Part shown: one piece after another, positions 1 through 10,295 of the stretch
How the letters are laid out: each line of letters begins with the position of its first letter
How positions within the stretch are numbered: the first letter of the stretch is position 1
From: an uncultured Clostridia bacterium
Lineage (GTDB): Bacteria > Bacillota > Clostridia > Christensenellales > Pumilibacteraceae
NCBI GenBank assembly: GCA_947175335.1
Contig: CAMWMF010000004.1
Location: 1 to 64,000 of the forward strand
Direction: 5' to 3'
Length of the DNA: 64,000 bases
Notes under the pieces: model-generated
What the model was told of the DNA's origin: nothing
Databases searched by the model: none
The model's input: the letters and a program-made list of their open reading frames with translations, nothing else
Program-made: the position numbers and the translations under genes

Positions 1-1
1 G

Positions 2-388
2 CTTTTCATATCGGTATGGCTGCTTATCGCGCCTATAACGTCGTCTACGGTGTGCGTTATTATAATCGGCTTCCTGTGCGGCGCGGTGGACTATCTGGTC
101 GGCAAAACGAAAATAGCGGCATTGTGCGGCATATTTTTAGGTATGCCGATAGGCGACGTCGTGTCGTCGGCGGTTGGAATGTACGTCTACAAAACGCCGT
201 TACGGTTCGGTGCGCCTGCCACGTTTAATGCGATAATTCTCGCCGCCGTCACCGCCGTAGTCATATTCGAAAGCGTTGCGGCAATCAAGCGCACAATGAA
301 CCGCCGCTCGGGACAAAAGGCGAGGGCGGACGCCGAAATCGCCGAGGAATTCGATCCTGACGAATATAAAAAATACTTTGATAAATAG
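2..388 (+). CDS. Membrane protein, C-terminal part (5' end outside window)
   Basis: Frame 2 is open from the window start; hydrophobic segments, charged C-terminus; followed by der. Confidence 0.6.
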   Translation, partial: LFISVWLLIAPITSSTVCVIIIGFLCGAVDYLVGKTKIAALCGIFLGMPIGDVVSSAVGMYVYKTPLRFGAPATFNAIILAAVTAVVIFESVAAIKRTMNRRSGQKARADAEIAEEFDPDEYKKYFDK

Positions 389-455
389 GATTTTATAACA
401 ACCTGTTAAATACATTTTACATTTTATTATAATTGTGGTAAACTACGATTGTATT

Positions 456-1766
456 ATGAAACCTATCGTAGCAATCGTGGGGCGTCCCAATGTCGGCAAA
501 TCCACACTTATAAACCGAATAAGCGGACGGCACGTCGCAATAGTAGACGACATGCCGGGGGTTACGCGCGACCGAATTTACGCCGACTGCGAGTGGTGCG
601 GTAAGGAGTTTACGCTTATCGACACGGGCGGTATCGACGAGAGCGACGACGATATTGCGCGCTCTGTCAAGCGCCAAGCCATGGACGCTGTGGAAATTGC
701 GTCCGTCGTGGTGTTTGTTACCGATATCAAGCAGGGCATGCTTGCGGGCGACGGCGATATAGCCGAAGTATTACGCAAAAGCAAAAAGCCCGTCGTGCTT
801 GCCGTAAACAAAGCCGACGCGGCAAACCGCGACAACGTATACGATTTTTACGGACTCGGACTGGGCGAGCCCATACTTATTTCCGCCGAACACGGTTCGG
901 GCGTGGGCGACCTTTTGGACGAGGTGTGCAAGGAGTTTGAGCTGTCGGAGGACAGCGGTGAAAACGCGCCGCTCAAAGTGGCTGTTGTCGGCAAACCCAA
1001 CGTGGGTAAGTCGAGCTTAGTTAATAGACTGCTTGGATACGAGCGCACTATTGTGTCTGATATAGCCGGCACGACGCGCGACGCAATCGACACGCCCATA
1101 ACCGTAGGCGGCAAGGATTATATTCTGATAGACACGGCGGGAATGCGCCGCAAACGCGATATAGAGGACAAGTCAATCGAGCGGTATTCGGTTATGCGTG
1201 CAATAGCGGCGATTAAGCGTGCGGACGTGGTGCTTATCGTCATGGACGCGTCGCAGCCGATAGCCGAGCAGGACGAAAAGATAGCGGGGCTTGTGCACGA
1301 ATCGGGCAAGCCGTCCGTAGTCGTACTAAACAAATGGGACGCAGTGGAAAAGTCAACCAACACGTTGAAGGAAAAGACGGACGACCTAAAAGAACACCTC
1401 GCGTTTATGAGCTATTTTACAAGCGTGTCGGTGTCGGCGCTTACAGGCCAGCGCGTGGAAAAGATTTTGCAGACCGCCGAATACGTTTGGCAAAACGCGT
1501 CGCGCAGAATATCCACAGGGCTACTTAACGAGCTTATAGGCCAAGCCGTTGCAATGACCGAGCCCACGGCGCGCAAGGGGAGAAAGGCTAAAATACTGTA
1601 CGTATCGCAGCCGAGCGTATGTCCGCCGCTTTTCGTGTTTAAGGTGAACGACGCCAAGCTAATACACTTTTCGTACGAGCGGTATTTGGAAAACTCTCTA
1701 CGCCGCGCATTCGACTTTACGGGCACGCCGATAACTTTAAAGTTTATAGGCAGGGAAGAAAAATGA
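456..1766 (+). CDS. der: Ribosome biogenesis GTPase Der (EngA)
   Basis: Two tandem GTPase domains with GRPNVGKS and GKPNVGKS P-loops, DTGG/DTAGM, NKAD/NKWD; C-terminal KH-like domain; start chosen at ATG 456 ([16 protein letters not shown]). Confidence 0.96.
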   Translation: MKPIVAIVGRPNVGKSTLINRISGRHVAIVDDMPGVTRDRIYADCEWCGKEFTLIDTGGIDESDDDIARSVKRQAMDAVEIASVVVFVTDIKQGMLAGDGDIAEVLRKSKKPVVLAVNKADAANRDNVYDFYGLGLGEPILISAEHGSGVGDLLDEVCKEFELSEDSGENAPLKVAVVGKPNVGKSSLVNRLLGYERTIVSDIAGTTRDAIDTPITVGGKDYILIDTAGMRRKRDIEDKSIERYSVMRAIAAIKRADVVLIVMDASQPIAEQDEKIAGLVHESGKPSVVVLNKWDAVEKSTNTLKEKTDDLKEHLAFMSYFTSVSVSALTGQRVEKILQTAEYVWQNASRRISTGLLNELIGQAVAMTEPTARKGRKAKILYVSQPSVCPPLFVFKVNDAKLIHFSYERYLENSLRRAFDFTGTPITLKFIGREEK

Positions 1767-2479
1767 CGATATCTACACCTATGCAAATCCTTGCGGGCGT
1801 ACTGGTTGCGGTAGGCTCGTACTTTGTGGGAAATATCAATAACGCCATACTTATAAGCAAGCTCAAGGGCAAAGATATTCGTCAGTGCGGCAGCGGCAAC
1901 CCCGGCACGATGAATATGCTTCGTACATACGGTAAGCTGCTCGGCGTACTTACGCTGGTACTTGACGTGTTAAAGGGCGTAGTGCCGTGCTTGCTCGGCT
2001 GGTTGTTTATGGGCAACGGGCAGTTTTTGCGGCTGGGCTCTGATAGGCTTGGCATGTACGTAGCGGGCATTTCCGCAGTGTTCGGGCATATCTATCCCGT
2101 TACTATGAAGTTCCACGGCGGCAAGGGCGCGGCGACGATAATAGGCGTATGCCTTACGTTGCAGCCGCTGTACACGCTTGCAACCTTCGCATTCGGCGTG
2201 GCGTTTTTGATAATCACCAAGGTGGGCTCGCTTACTTCGTTTATAATCATAAGCGCACCGCTCGCGATGGAAGGACTACATGCGGCGCAAAACCCCATAG
2301 GCGTATACGCATCGGTCATACTTTTTGCAATGTACTTGCTAAGTCTGTTTGCGCACCACAAAAACATGTATAAGCTGTTTTACGGCAACGAGGGGCGGGT
2401 AGTGCTGTTCAAGCCCAAAAAGATAAAACCGCAGCCCGACCGTTCGTTCGTTTACGAGGACTATATAATAGCCGAATAA
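1763..2479 (+). CDS. plsY: Acyl-phosphate:glycerol-3-phosphate acyltransferase PlsY
   Basis: [15 protein letters not shown] and FHGGKGAAT motifs, multiple TM segments, overlaps der stop. Confidence 0.93.
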   Translation: MTISTPMQILAGVLVAVGSYFVGNINNAILISKLKGKDIRQCGSGNPGTMNMLRTYGKLLGVLTLVLDVLKGVVPCLLGWLFMGNGQFLRLGSDRLGMYVAGISAVFGHIYPVTMKFHGGKGAATIIGVCLTLQPLYTLATFAFGVAFLIITKVGSLTSFIIISAPLAMEGLHAAQNPIGVYASVILFAMYLLSLFAHHKNMYKLFYGNEGRVVLFKPKKIKPQPDRSFVYEDYIIAE

Positions 2480-2651
2480 AAAGCATCATGATTACGCCGT
2501 GCAAAAATGCGCGGCGTTTTTTCGTGCGCAAAAATTTATAGTTCTTTTAAGAAATATTTTTGCATAGATTAAACCGTAATGAATTGCGGCGGCATATTAC
2601 GCACGCACGCAACATATATGTAAGATTAGTAATCACGCCCATGGAGGTAAT

Positions 2652-4127
2652 ATGGAAGAGTACGACGTTTATAACGATATCAAGGAGCGCACCGGCGGAG
2701 ATATTTATATCGGCGTCGTAGGCCCGGTGCGGTCGGGTAAATCAACGTTCATAACCAACTTTATGAACACCTTTGTTTTGCCGTCGGCAAGCGGATACGA
2801 GCTTGAGCGTATGCGCGACGAGCTGCCGCAAAGCGCCGAAGGCAAAGCGGTTATGACTACCCAGCCCAAGTTTGTGCCGGCGGAAGCCGTAACGGTCACG
2901 CTAAGCGACACGGCCAAAATTTCGGTGCGGCTTGTCGATTGCGTAGGCTATATGGTGGAGGGTGCGACCGGACATAAGGACGGCAAGGAAGAGCGCATGG
3001 TCAAAACGCCGTGGAGCGATTCGCCCATGCCGTTCGAGCGCGCCGCGGAAATCGGCACCAAAAAGGTTATTGCCGATCATTCCACCATAGGCGTGGTAAT
3101 GACGAGCGACGGCTCTATCAAAACCGAGCTGCCCAGAGACGCATACGTTGCGGCGGAGGAGCGCACTGTAAACGAGCTTAAAAATTTGGGCAAGCCGTTT
3201 GTTATCGTGCTCAACTCGTCGGTGCCTAATTCGCAGGAAACTAAAAAGCTTGCCAAAGCGCTTTCGGAAAAGTACGGCAACGCCGTTATCCCGCTCAACG
3301 TAAGTGCGCTTACCAAGGCGGACGTCGTTAAGCTGTTCGAAACAGTGCTGTACGAATTCCCGCTGCGCGATATATATATCCAGTCGGCTAACTGGATCAA
3401 GGCTTTGGACGGCACAAACCCGATAGTAGGCGAGCTGCTTACGCGTTCGGTCGCCGTCGCCGAGGGCAAAACCAAAATGCGCGACTGCGTAGCCGGCACG
3501 ACCGAGCTTGACAGCGAGTTCTTCGATACCGTCGAGCTTAAAAGCGTCGAGCTTGACAAGGGCAGGGCGGTTTACGCCGTCAAGGAAAAGGACGGATTGT
3601 TCTACCGCGCGTTGCAGGAAGAGTGCGGTCTGGAAATTAAGGACGAATTCGACCTTATGGCAATGCTCGGCGATTTGGTTAAGGCCAAGCGCCAGTTCGA
3701 CAAGCTTAGCAAAGCGTTAAACGAGGTAGCGGAAACAGGCTACGGCGTCGTTACGCCCACCATAGACGAAATGTCGCTTGACGAGCCGCAAATATTCAAG
3801 CAGGGCTCGAGGTTCGGCGTAAAGTTAAAGGCGTCGGCGCCCAGCTTGCACATAATGCGCGTGGATATAGAGACGGAGGTTTGCCCGGTAGTAGGCACCG
3901 AACAGCAAAGCGAGGACTTGGTTCATTATTTGCTTAGCGAGTTCGAGCAAAATCCCAAAGGCATTTGGCAAACGAATATGTTCGGTAAATCGCTTGACTG
4001 CTTGGTAAACGAAAACCTGCACAACAAGCTTACCGCAATGCCTGCCGAAACGCAAAAGAAGATGCGCAAAACCTTGTCGCGCATCATCAACGAGGGCAGG
4101 GGCGGCATAATCTGCATACTGCTGTAA
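2652..4127 (+). CDS. spoIVA: Stage IV sporulation protein A
   Basis: YNDIKERTGGDIYIGVVGPVRSGKSTFI N-terminus, 491 aa, C-terminus GGIICILL; RBS ggaggt. Confidence 0.96.
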   Translation: MEEYDVYNDIKERTGGDIYIGVVGPVRSGKSTFITNFMNTFVLPSASGYELERMRDELPQSAEGKAVMTTQPKFVPAEAVTVTLSDTAKISVRLVDCVGYMVEGATGHKDGKEERMVKTPWSDSPMPFERAAEIGTKKVIADHSTIGVVMTSDGSIKTELPRDAYVAAEERTVNELKNLGKPFVIVLNSSVPNSQETKKLAKALSEKYGNAVIPLNVSALTKADVVKLFETVLYEFPLRDIYIQSANWIKALDGTNPIVGELLTRSVAVAEGKTKMRDCVAGTTELDSEFFDTVELKSVELDKGRAVYAVKEKDGLFYRALQEECGLEIKDEFDLMAMLGDLVKAKRQFDKLSKALNEVAETGYGVVTPTIDEMSLDEPQIFKQGSRFGVKLKASAPSLHIMRVDIETEVCPVVGTEQQSEDLVHYLLSEFEQNPKGIWQTNMFGKSLDCLVNENLHNKLTAMPAETQKKMRKTLSRIINEGRGGIICILL

Positions 4128-4155
4128 GCATATAAACATTGCAAATCGGCAAACA

Positions 4156-4184
4156 AAAACGGAGTACATTATGTACTCCGTTTT
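4156..4184. terminator. Bidirectional intrinsic terminator
   Basis: aaaacggagtac-attat-gtactccgtttt hairpin between convergent genes. Confidence 0.8.
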
Positions 4185-4202
4185 ATGTTTAATTAACACT
4201 TA

Positions 4203-4907
4203 TTAGGCGATAGTATCGTTATTAGTGTTGTCGTTTTCTTCCGTGGCAGGCGCTGCGGGCTGTTCTGCTGCGGGCGCAGTAGGCGCTTGTGCGGCAGTAT
4301 TTGCAGCGGGTTCTTCGGAAAGCTTAATCGGGTCGAATGCGGGGATGGCAAGCAATATGCTGCCGATAAGTGCAATCACGCCGCCGACAATAGCCATAAC
4401 GGAACCGATACCCAAACCGTAACTAATCATCTCCTCAAGAATGGTCATTGCTTGTATTTCGGTTATACCTGCTTCCGTCAGCATAGCAATCAATACTCTG
4501 TCCATCGCGTCCGCTGCTTGACCTTTGGTAATGAAAATGGATACTATTAAAAGTACAAATCCAACGGCAGTAACCGCAAGACCGCCGTAGTTAAGGCCTT
4601 TGATTTTTCTTTTGAGCTTTTGTTTAATCGACGCATCGGCAGCGACTATTATCAAGCCTACAATCAATACCAAATAGGAGATAATAACGAAAGCGGGGGA
4701 AAGGTCAAGCATGCTCCAATCTTCCGATTCGAATAATTTAAGCGCTGCGCTTTCCATACCCATCGCGGCGCCGTAAACAGGGTTGACGTTTAAGTCGACA
4801 AAGCTCATAAACAGCGAAACCGCTATAAGTCCCAGTCCGAAGCCGACCATTCCGGTAAGAATGTATACGACTAGCTTCAAGTTTTTGTTTTCCATAAAAC
4901 ACCTCAT
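4203..4907 (-). CDS. Multi-TM membrane protein with low-complexity Ala/Pro-rich C-terminus
   Basis: 234 aa, about four hydrophobic segments, acidic low-complexity tail; RBS-like gaggtg upstream on the minus strand. Confidence 0.7.
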   Translation of the reverse strand: MRCFMENKNLKLVVYILTGMVGFGLGLIAVSLFMSFVDLNVNPVYGAAMGMESAALKLFESEDWSMLDLSPAFVIISYLVLIVGLIIVAADASIKQKLKRKIKGLNYGGLAVTAVGFVLLIVSIFITKGQAADAMDRVLIAMLTEAGITEIQAMTILEEMISYGLGIGSVMAIVGGVIALIGSILLAIPAFDPIKLSEEPAANTAAQAPTAPAAEQPAAPATEENDNTNNDTIA

Positions 4908-4925
4908 TTGTAATATGCTATATAT

Positions 4926-4954
4926 ATCTTATCATGTGGGGGGGGGTAAGTCAA
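4926..4954 (-). promoter_or_regulatory. Sigma-A promoter with C9 tract in spacer
   Basis: Minus strand: TTGACT-taCCCCCCCCCacatga(17)-TAAGAT; -35 at 4949-4954, -10 at 4926-4931, G9 on plus strand at 4938-4946. Confidence 0.7.
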
Positions 4955-4995
4955 GTGTTTTTCACAAATTGTATATATTCTTACACATTATTCCA

Positions 4996-5024
4996 TTGAC
5001 AAAAAAAATTACGGGTGGTAAAAT
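4996..5024 (+). promoter_or_regulatory. Sigma-A promoter for ABC exporter operon
   Basis: TTGACA-N17-TAAAAT, 40 bp upstream of the 5065 start. Confidence 0.75.
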
Positions 5025-5064
5025 TTACATGATAAGACAGAATAAAGGATAAGAGTAGATAATT

Positions 5065-6840
5065 GTGATTAAAGTTCTTGCAAAAAGTGTCAGAGAGTAC
5101 AAAGCAGCGTCTATTTTGTCGCCGTTTTTTGTTGCGCTCGAAGTGGTTATGGAGTGCTTGATACCGTTTATAATTTCAAAGCTGGTTAATTCCATCGACG
5201 TTGCGGCAGGCGCTACCGTCAAGATGAGCGAAATTTGGATGTACGGCGGTATACTTATCGCAATGGCGTTTGCTTCGCTGTTGTTCGGAGCCTTAGCGGG
5301 CGCGTTTTGCGCCAAGGCTTCGGCGGGGTTTGCAAAAAACCTGCGTAAGGATTTGTACTACAAGGTACAGGATTTTTCGTTCGAAAATATCGACAAGTTT
5401 TCCACGCCGTCGCTCGTAACGCGTATGACAACCGACGTAACCAACGTGCAGTTTGCGTACATGATGCTCATTCGTATGGCGGTTAGAAGCCCGCTTATGA
5501 TGGTATTCTCGCTTGTAATGACGTTCGTAATGGGCGGAAGTCTCGGCTGGATATTCGTTGCGGTTATTCCGCCGCTTGCGTTGCTTTTGTTTTTAATAGC
5601 AAAAAAGGCAATGCCGTTGTTCCACCGCGTGTTCAAAAAGTACGACAATCTTAACGAGTCGATACAGGAGAATATTCGCGGTATGCGCGTCGTCAAGTCG
5701 TTTGTGCGCGAGGATTACGAAAAGCAAAAGTTCGACCGCGCCGCAACCGACGTGCAAATGGACTTTACCAAGGCCGAACGCATACTCGCGTGGAACCATC
5801 CTATTATGCAGTTCTTCTTTTACGGCGTGCTTTCCACGGTGCTGTTTTTGGGCTCGTATTTTATACTGCGCTCAAACGGAGCAACAAGCGTGGGCGAGGT
5901 ATCGCAGCTTATAGTTTACGGTATGCAAATACTTATGTCGCTTATGATGCTGTCCTTCGTGTTTGTAATGCTTATTATGTCGGTAGAAAGCGCTCGCCGT
6001 ATCTGCGAGATACTTGCCGAGGAGAGCACGATTACAAGTCCCGAAAACGCAGTGACAGAGGTCGAAAACGGCGATATAGATTTTAACGACGTCAGCTTCA
6101 AGTATTCTGCCGCCGCCGAGCGCTACGCCTTAGAGGATGTCGATTTGCACATTAAATCGGGCGAAACGATAGGCATAATCGGCGGTACCGGTTCTAGCAA
6201 GACAACGCTTGTCAACCTTATTTCGCGGCTTTACGACGCCACTGACGGCGCCGTATGCGTTGGCGGGCGGGACGTCAAGGACTACGACCTTACTGCGCTG
6301 CGCAATTCGGTTGCCGTCGTACTGCAAAAGAACGAGCTTTTCTCCGGCACTATCAAGGAGAATTTGCGCTGGGGCGATGCCAACGCCACGGACGAGGAGC
6401 TTGTCGAAGCGTGCAAGCTGGCGCAAGCCGACGAGTTTATCCAAGGCTTCCCCAACGGCTACGACACGTTTATCGAGCAGGGCGGCACCAACGTTTCGGG
6501 CGGGCAAAAGCAGCGGCTTTGCATAGCGCGCGCGTTGCTCAAAAAGCCCAAGGTTCTTATACTCGACGATTCCACCAGCGCGGTGGATACGCAGACCGAC
6601 GCGCTTATACGCAAGGCGTTTAGGGAATATATTCCGCAAACGACAAAGATTATTATTGCGCAGCGCACCTCGTCGGTGGAGGACGCCGATAGGATTGTAA
6701 TAATGGACAACGGCAAGATTAACGCTATCGGCACGCATAAGCAGCTGCTTGGTACAAACTCCATTTATACCGAGGTGTACACCACGCAAAACAAAAAGTC
6801 TAACGACGATATGATTAGCGGAGGTGGCGATAATGAGTAG
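5065..6840 (+). CDS. ABC transporter, fused permease/ATPase (heterodimeric exporter half)
   Basis: Six-TM domain plus NBD; GGTGSSKTT Walker A, NVSGGQKQRLCIAR signature, LILDDSTSAVD. Confidence 0.9.
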   Translation: MIKVLAKSVREYKAASILSPFFVALEVVMECLIPFIISKLVNSIDVAAGATVKMSEIWMYGGILIAMAFASLLFGALAGAFCAKASAGFAKNLRKDLYYKVQDFSFENIDKFSTPSLVTRMTTDVTNVQFAYMMLIRMAVRSPLMMVFSLVMTFVMGGSLGWIFVAVIPPLALLLFLIAKKAMPLFHRVFKKYDNLNESIQENIRGMRVVKSFVREDYEKQKFDRAATDVQMDFTKAERILAWNHPIMQFFFYGVLSTVLFLGSYFILRSNGATSVGEVSQLIVYGMQILMSLMMLSFVFVMLIMSVESARRICEILAEESTITSPENAVTEVENGDIDFNDVSFKYSAAAERYALEDVDLHIKSGETIGIIGGTGSSKTTLVNLISRLYDATDGAVCVGGRDVKDYDLTALRNSVAVVLQKNELFSGTIKENLRWGDANATDEELVEACKLAQADEFIQGFPNGYDTFIEQGGTNVSGGQKQRLCIARALLKKPKVLILDDSTSAVDTQTDALIRKAFREYIPQTTKIIIAQRTSSVEDADRIVIMDNGKINAIGTHKQLLGTNSIYTEVYTTQNKKSNDDMISGGGDNE

Positions 6841-8788
6841 ATCACCTATGCGCGGCGGCAAGGCTATGAGCGGCAGACCGCCCAAGAGAAAAATGGAAAA
6901 GGGCATAATGGGTCGCACAATCAAAGCAGTATTCAAGTGCTATCCCAAGATGATGACCTTTGCGCTTATTTGCTTGATTATAAACGCCGTTATCAGCTCT
7001 ATACCGTCCATATTTATGGAACGCGTGTTCTCCGTTGTGGAAAAGGCGTTAAAGGCGAACGGCGGCTGGGCGGAGTACGGCGCCGAAATAACGTGGAATA
7101 TGCTCACGCTTATCGGGCTGTACGTAGTGTCGCTTATTTTGGGCGCGATTAATAATCAGCTAATGGCTATCATTACGCAGGGCGTTCTCAAAAAGATGCG
7201 CGGGCGTATGTTCGACGGCATGCAAAATTTGCCTATCAAGTACTTCGACGCCAATAGCAACGGCGATATAATGAGCTACTACACCAACGATATAGACTCG
7301 CTCAGGCAAATGATATCGCAGTCTTTGCCGCAGCTGTTGAATTCGACAATAATGGTGCTAACGCTGTTCTTTATCATGCTTTGGTACAGTCTGTGGCTTA
7401 CGCTCATCGTGTTGGGCGGCGTGTTCTTTGTCCTGCTCGTCACCAAGATTGTCGGCGGCGGCGCGGGTAAGTACTTTGTGGGGCAGCAGCGCGCTATGGG
7501 CAAGACCGAGGGCTTTATCGAGGAGATGATGAACGGTCAAAAGGTTGTCAAGGTGTTCTGCCATGAGGAAGCCGCAAAGGCCGATTTCGACAAGGTAAAC
7601 GAACATTTGTACGACCAGTCCAACCGCGCCAACCGTTATGCCAATATGCTTATGCCCATACTCGGCAATATCGGTCACGTGCTGTACGTTATAATAGCAC
7701 TTATAGGAGGCGCGTTCATCATAGGCTCCGTGTCCAATACTTCCATCGGCACCGCGGCGGGTTCGGTAAGTATAGTATTCAATATCGCGCTTGTTGTCGC
7801 GTTTTTGCAAATGACACGTCAGTTTTGCAACAACATCAACCAAGTGTCTAACCAAGTCAACTCGGTTGTAATGGGCGTAGCGGGCGCAAAGCGCGTGTTC
7901 GACCTTATCGACCAGCAGCCCGAAGCCGACGACGGCTACGTCACGCTCGTCAATGCGCGCGAGGTGGACGGCGTTATAACCGAGTGCGAGGAGCGCACCG
8001 ACGTTTGGGCATGGAAGCACCCGCACGGCGACGGCACGGTAACGTATACGAAGCTTTGCGGCGACGTCGTTTTGGACGAGGTGGACTTTGAGTACGAACA
8101 GGGTAAGCCTGTTTTGCAGGACGTTTCCATTTACGCCAAACCGGGGCAAAAGGTCGCATTTGTCGGCGCGACGGGCGCGGGCAAAACCACGATAACCAAC
8201 CTTATCAACCGTTTCTACGATATAGCCGACGGCAAAATAAGGTACGACGGAATTAATATCAACAAGATTAAAAAAGCCGACCTGCGCAGGAGCTTGGGTA
8301 TCGTTTTGCAGGATACCAATTTGTTTACCGGCACCGTTATGGATAATATTCGCTACGGCAAGCTGGATGCCACCGACGAAGATTGTATAGCGGCGGCAAA
8401 GCTTGCGGGCGCGGACGACTTTATCAGGCGCTTGCCCGACGGATACAACACCATGCTAACAAGCAACGGCGCCAATCTGTCGCAAGGTCAGCGTCAGCTC
8501 GTATCCATTGCGCGCGCCGCAGTTGCCGATCCGCCCGTAATGATACTGGACGAAGCTACTTCGTCCATAGATACGCGCACGGAAGCGATTGTGTCGCGCG
8601 GTATGGACGCGCTTATGCATGGCAGAACGGTGTTCGTAATAGCGCACAGACTGTCTACCGTAAAGAATTCGGACGTAATAATCGTGCTCGACCACGGCAG
8701 AATAATCGAGCGCGGCAGCCACGAAAAGCTGATAGAACAAAAGGGTCAGTACTACAAACTGTACACAGGCGCGTTCGAGTTGGAATAG
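6833..8788 (+). CDS. ABC transporter, fused permease/ATPase (second exporter half)
   Basis: GATGAGKTT Walker A, NLSQGQRQLVSIAR signature, MILDEATSSID; overlaps previous CDS; ATG 6833 preferred over 6824. Confidence 0.9.
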   Translation: MSRSPMRGGKAMSGRPPKRKMEKGIMGRTIKAVFKCYPKMMTFALICLIINAVISSIPSIFMERVFSVVEKALKANGGWAEYGAEITWNMLTLIGLYVVSLILGAINNQLMAIITQGVLKKMRGRMFDGMQNLPIKYFDANSNGDIMSYYTNDIDSLRQMISQSLPQLLNSTIMVLTLFFIMLWYSLWLTLIVLGGVFFVLLVTKIVGGGAGKYFVGQQRAMGKTEGFIEEMMNGQKVVKVFCHEEAAKADFDKVNEHLYDQSNRANRYANMLMPILGNIGHVLYVIIALIGGAFIIGSVSNTSIGTAAGSVSIVFNIALVVAFLQMTRQFCNNINQVSNQVNSVVMGVAGAKRVFDLIDQQPEADDGYVTLVNAREVDGVITECEERTDVWAWKHPHGDGTVTYTKLCGDVVLDEVDFEYEQGKPVLQDVSIYAKPGQKVAFVGATGAGKTTITNLINRFYDIADGKIRYDGININKIKKADLRRSLGIVLQDTNLFTGTVMDNIRYGKLDATDEDCIAAAKLAGADDFIRRLPDGYNTMLTSNGANLSQGQRQLVSIARAAVADPPVMILDEATSSIDTRTEAIVSRGMDALMHGRTVFVIAHRLSTVKNSDVIIVLDHGRIIERGSHEKLIEQKGQYYKLYTGAFELE

Positions 8789-8796
8789 AACGAAAA

Positions 8797-8833
8797 AATA
8801 AAAGCGGCAAGGTAAACGCCTTGCCGCTTTTTT
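8797..8833 (+). terminator. Intrinsic terminator
   Basis: aaagcggcaagg-taaacg-ccttgccgcttttttt. Confidence 0.85.
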
Positions 8834-8881
8834 GTAGTCGAACTTACTTATTGCCGCGCGCATATACCGACAGTAGGGTGT

Positions 8882-9457
8882 ATGCGCGTAAACGGATTAT
8901 TTTATTTGAATAGCTTAATGCTCGGCGTAGGGCTTGCCGTGGACGCCTTTATAATAGCGCTCAGTAACGGCGTAAACAGAATAGGCGGACGGCGCGGTGG
9001 TGCGGCGGCAACGCTGCTTGCCGTGTTCCAGTTTGCAGCCGTAATGTCGGGCTGGGCAGTGGCGCATGCCGCATACGAGCAGTTCAGTCGTATTCGGCTG
9101 ATTTTTTCGTGGGCGGCGGTTGTCGTGTTTTTGTATATGAGCGCAAAAATGTTTATGGCGGCGGCGAAAAAGGAGAGCGAAAATGTAACTGTCAAGCAAG
9201 GCGTTTGGGCTGTGATATTGCAAAGCGCCGCGGCGTCGGTGGATGCGCTGACAGTCGGGTTTACGGTGGAGGAGTACGGCGCGCTTGCCGCAATCGTTTG
9301 CTCGGTGATAATAGCGGCGGTAACGTTTACCGTGTACCTGTCGGGGCATTTTTTGGGAAAACGCTTCGGCACTAAGCTGGGTAGGAGCGCAAGCATAATC
9401 GGCGGCTTGGCATTTATCGCAATCGCAGTGGAAATAATCGTTTCCACGTACTTGTAG
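8882..9457 (+). CDS. MntP/YtaF-like membrane protein
   Basis: GVGLAVDAFIIALSNG repeat-type TM motif with second half ASVDALTVGFTVEEYG. Confidence 0.75.
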   Translation: MRVNGLFYLNSLMLGVGLAVDAFIIALSNGVNRIGGRRGGAAATLLAVFQFAAVMSGWAVAHAAYEQFSRIRLIFSWAAVVVFLYMSAKMFMAAAKKESENVTVKQGVWAVILQSAAASVDALTVGFTVEEYGALAAIVCSVIIAAVTFTVYLSGHFLGKRFGTKLGRSASIIGGLAFIAIAVEIIVSTYL

Positions 9458-9462
9458 CGGCG

Positions 9463-10038
9463 GTGGGCGATATGGCGCTGTTAAACGGCTTTCTACTGGC
9501 GATAGGGCTTGCGTTCGAGTCTTTTGTCGTGGCAATGGCAAACGGGCTTCATAATGCGAATTTCGGCGTAAAAAAGGCAATTCGCATTGCGTTGTTGTTT
9601 GCCGTATGTCATGCCGTCGCGCTTATGATAGGATATTTGCTCATCAAGACGGTAGCGCAGGGCATACAAAAAATCGATGGGTGGCTTACTTGGATAGCAG
9701 CGGCAGTGCTCGTTTCGCTCGGCATAAAGATGATTGTGGAAGGGGTGCAGTGTGCGCGCGGAAAAATCGAAAAGCCTGCACGCACTACGACCGAATTTAT
9801 AGTGCAAAGCATAGTGGCGTCGTTCGACGCGTTCGCGTCCGGATTGACAATGGCAAGTTACGGCGTATGGTTTGTATTGCTTACCGCGGCAATCATTTGC
9901 GCGGTGATAATGCCGTTTTATATAGTGGGCTTTATGGTCGGCAAAAAGTGCGGAACAAAGTTCGGCAAGTACTCGGCACTGCTCGGCGGACTTGTTTTTA
10001 TCGGCTTAGCCGCGGAAGTAATCTTCGGCGCGTTTTAG
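9463..10038 (+). CDS. MntP/YtaF-like membrane protein (tandem paralog)
   Basis: AIGLAFESFVVAMANG and ASFDAFASGLTMASYG; same length and architecture as the preceding gene; start may be ATG 9472. Confidence 0.75.
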   Translation: MGDMALLNGFLLAIGLAFESFVVAMANGLHNANFGVKKAIRIALLFAVCHAVALMIGYLLIKTVAQGIQKIDGWLTWIAAAVLVSLGIKMIVEGVQCARGKIEKPARTTTEFIVQSIVASFDAFASGLTMASYGVWFVLLTAAIICAVIMPFYIVGFMVGKKCGTKFGKYSALLGGLVFIGLAAEVIFGAF

Positions 10039-10106
10039 ATACAATTAAATAAATGCTTGCATATTTGAACTTGTTGTGATATACTTAATTCGGTAATATA
10101 AATTAT

Positions 10107-10189
10107 GCGAGCGTGGCGAAATTGGCAGACGCGCCGGACTTAGGATCCGGTGGGCAACCATGCAGGTTCAAGTCCTGTCGCTCGCACCA
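10107..10189 (+). tRNA. tRNA-Leu (anticodon TAG), CCA encoded
   Basis: Acceptor gcgagcg/cgctcgc, anticodon arm cggacTTAGGAtccg, TTC arm ggttcaagtcc, long variable arm, 3' acca. Confidence 0.95.
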
Positions 10190-10197
10190 AATTAAAT

Positions 10198-10236
10198 TTA
10201 ATCCGAATTCAATGCCGATTCGGATTTTTATTTTTT
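10198..10236 (+). terminator. Intrinsic terminator after tRNA-Leu
   Basis: aatccgaat...attcggatttttattttttt. Confidence 0.75.
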
Positions 10237-10295
10237 TGTGAAAATATACTGCACAAAAGTTGACACTTTAACATATATGGGTGTAAAATTAAATT

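Noticed and set aside
6130-9580. Long minus-strand ORFs opposite the ABC exporter and MntP-like genes (e.g. 6130-6936, 7358-8149, 8915-9580)
   Set aside because: They lie opposite strongly supported conserved genes and encode no recognisable motifs; a product of codon bias.
8882-10038. Tandem MntP/YtaF-like paralogs as a novel transport pair
   Set aside because: Tandem duplication of this family in spore-formers is plausible and nothing in the sequence points to a new function.
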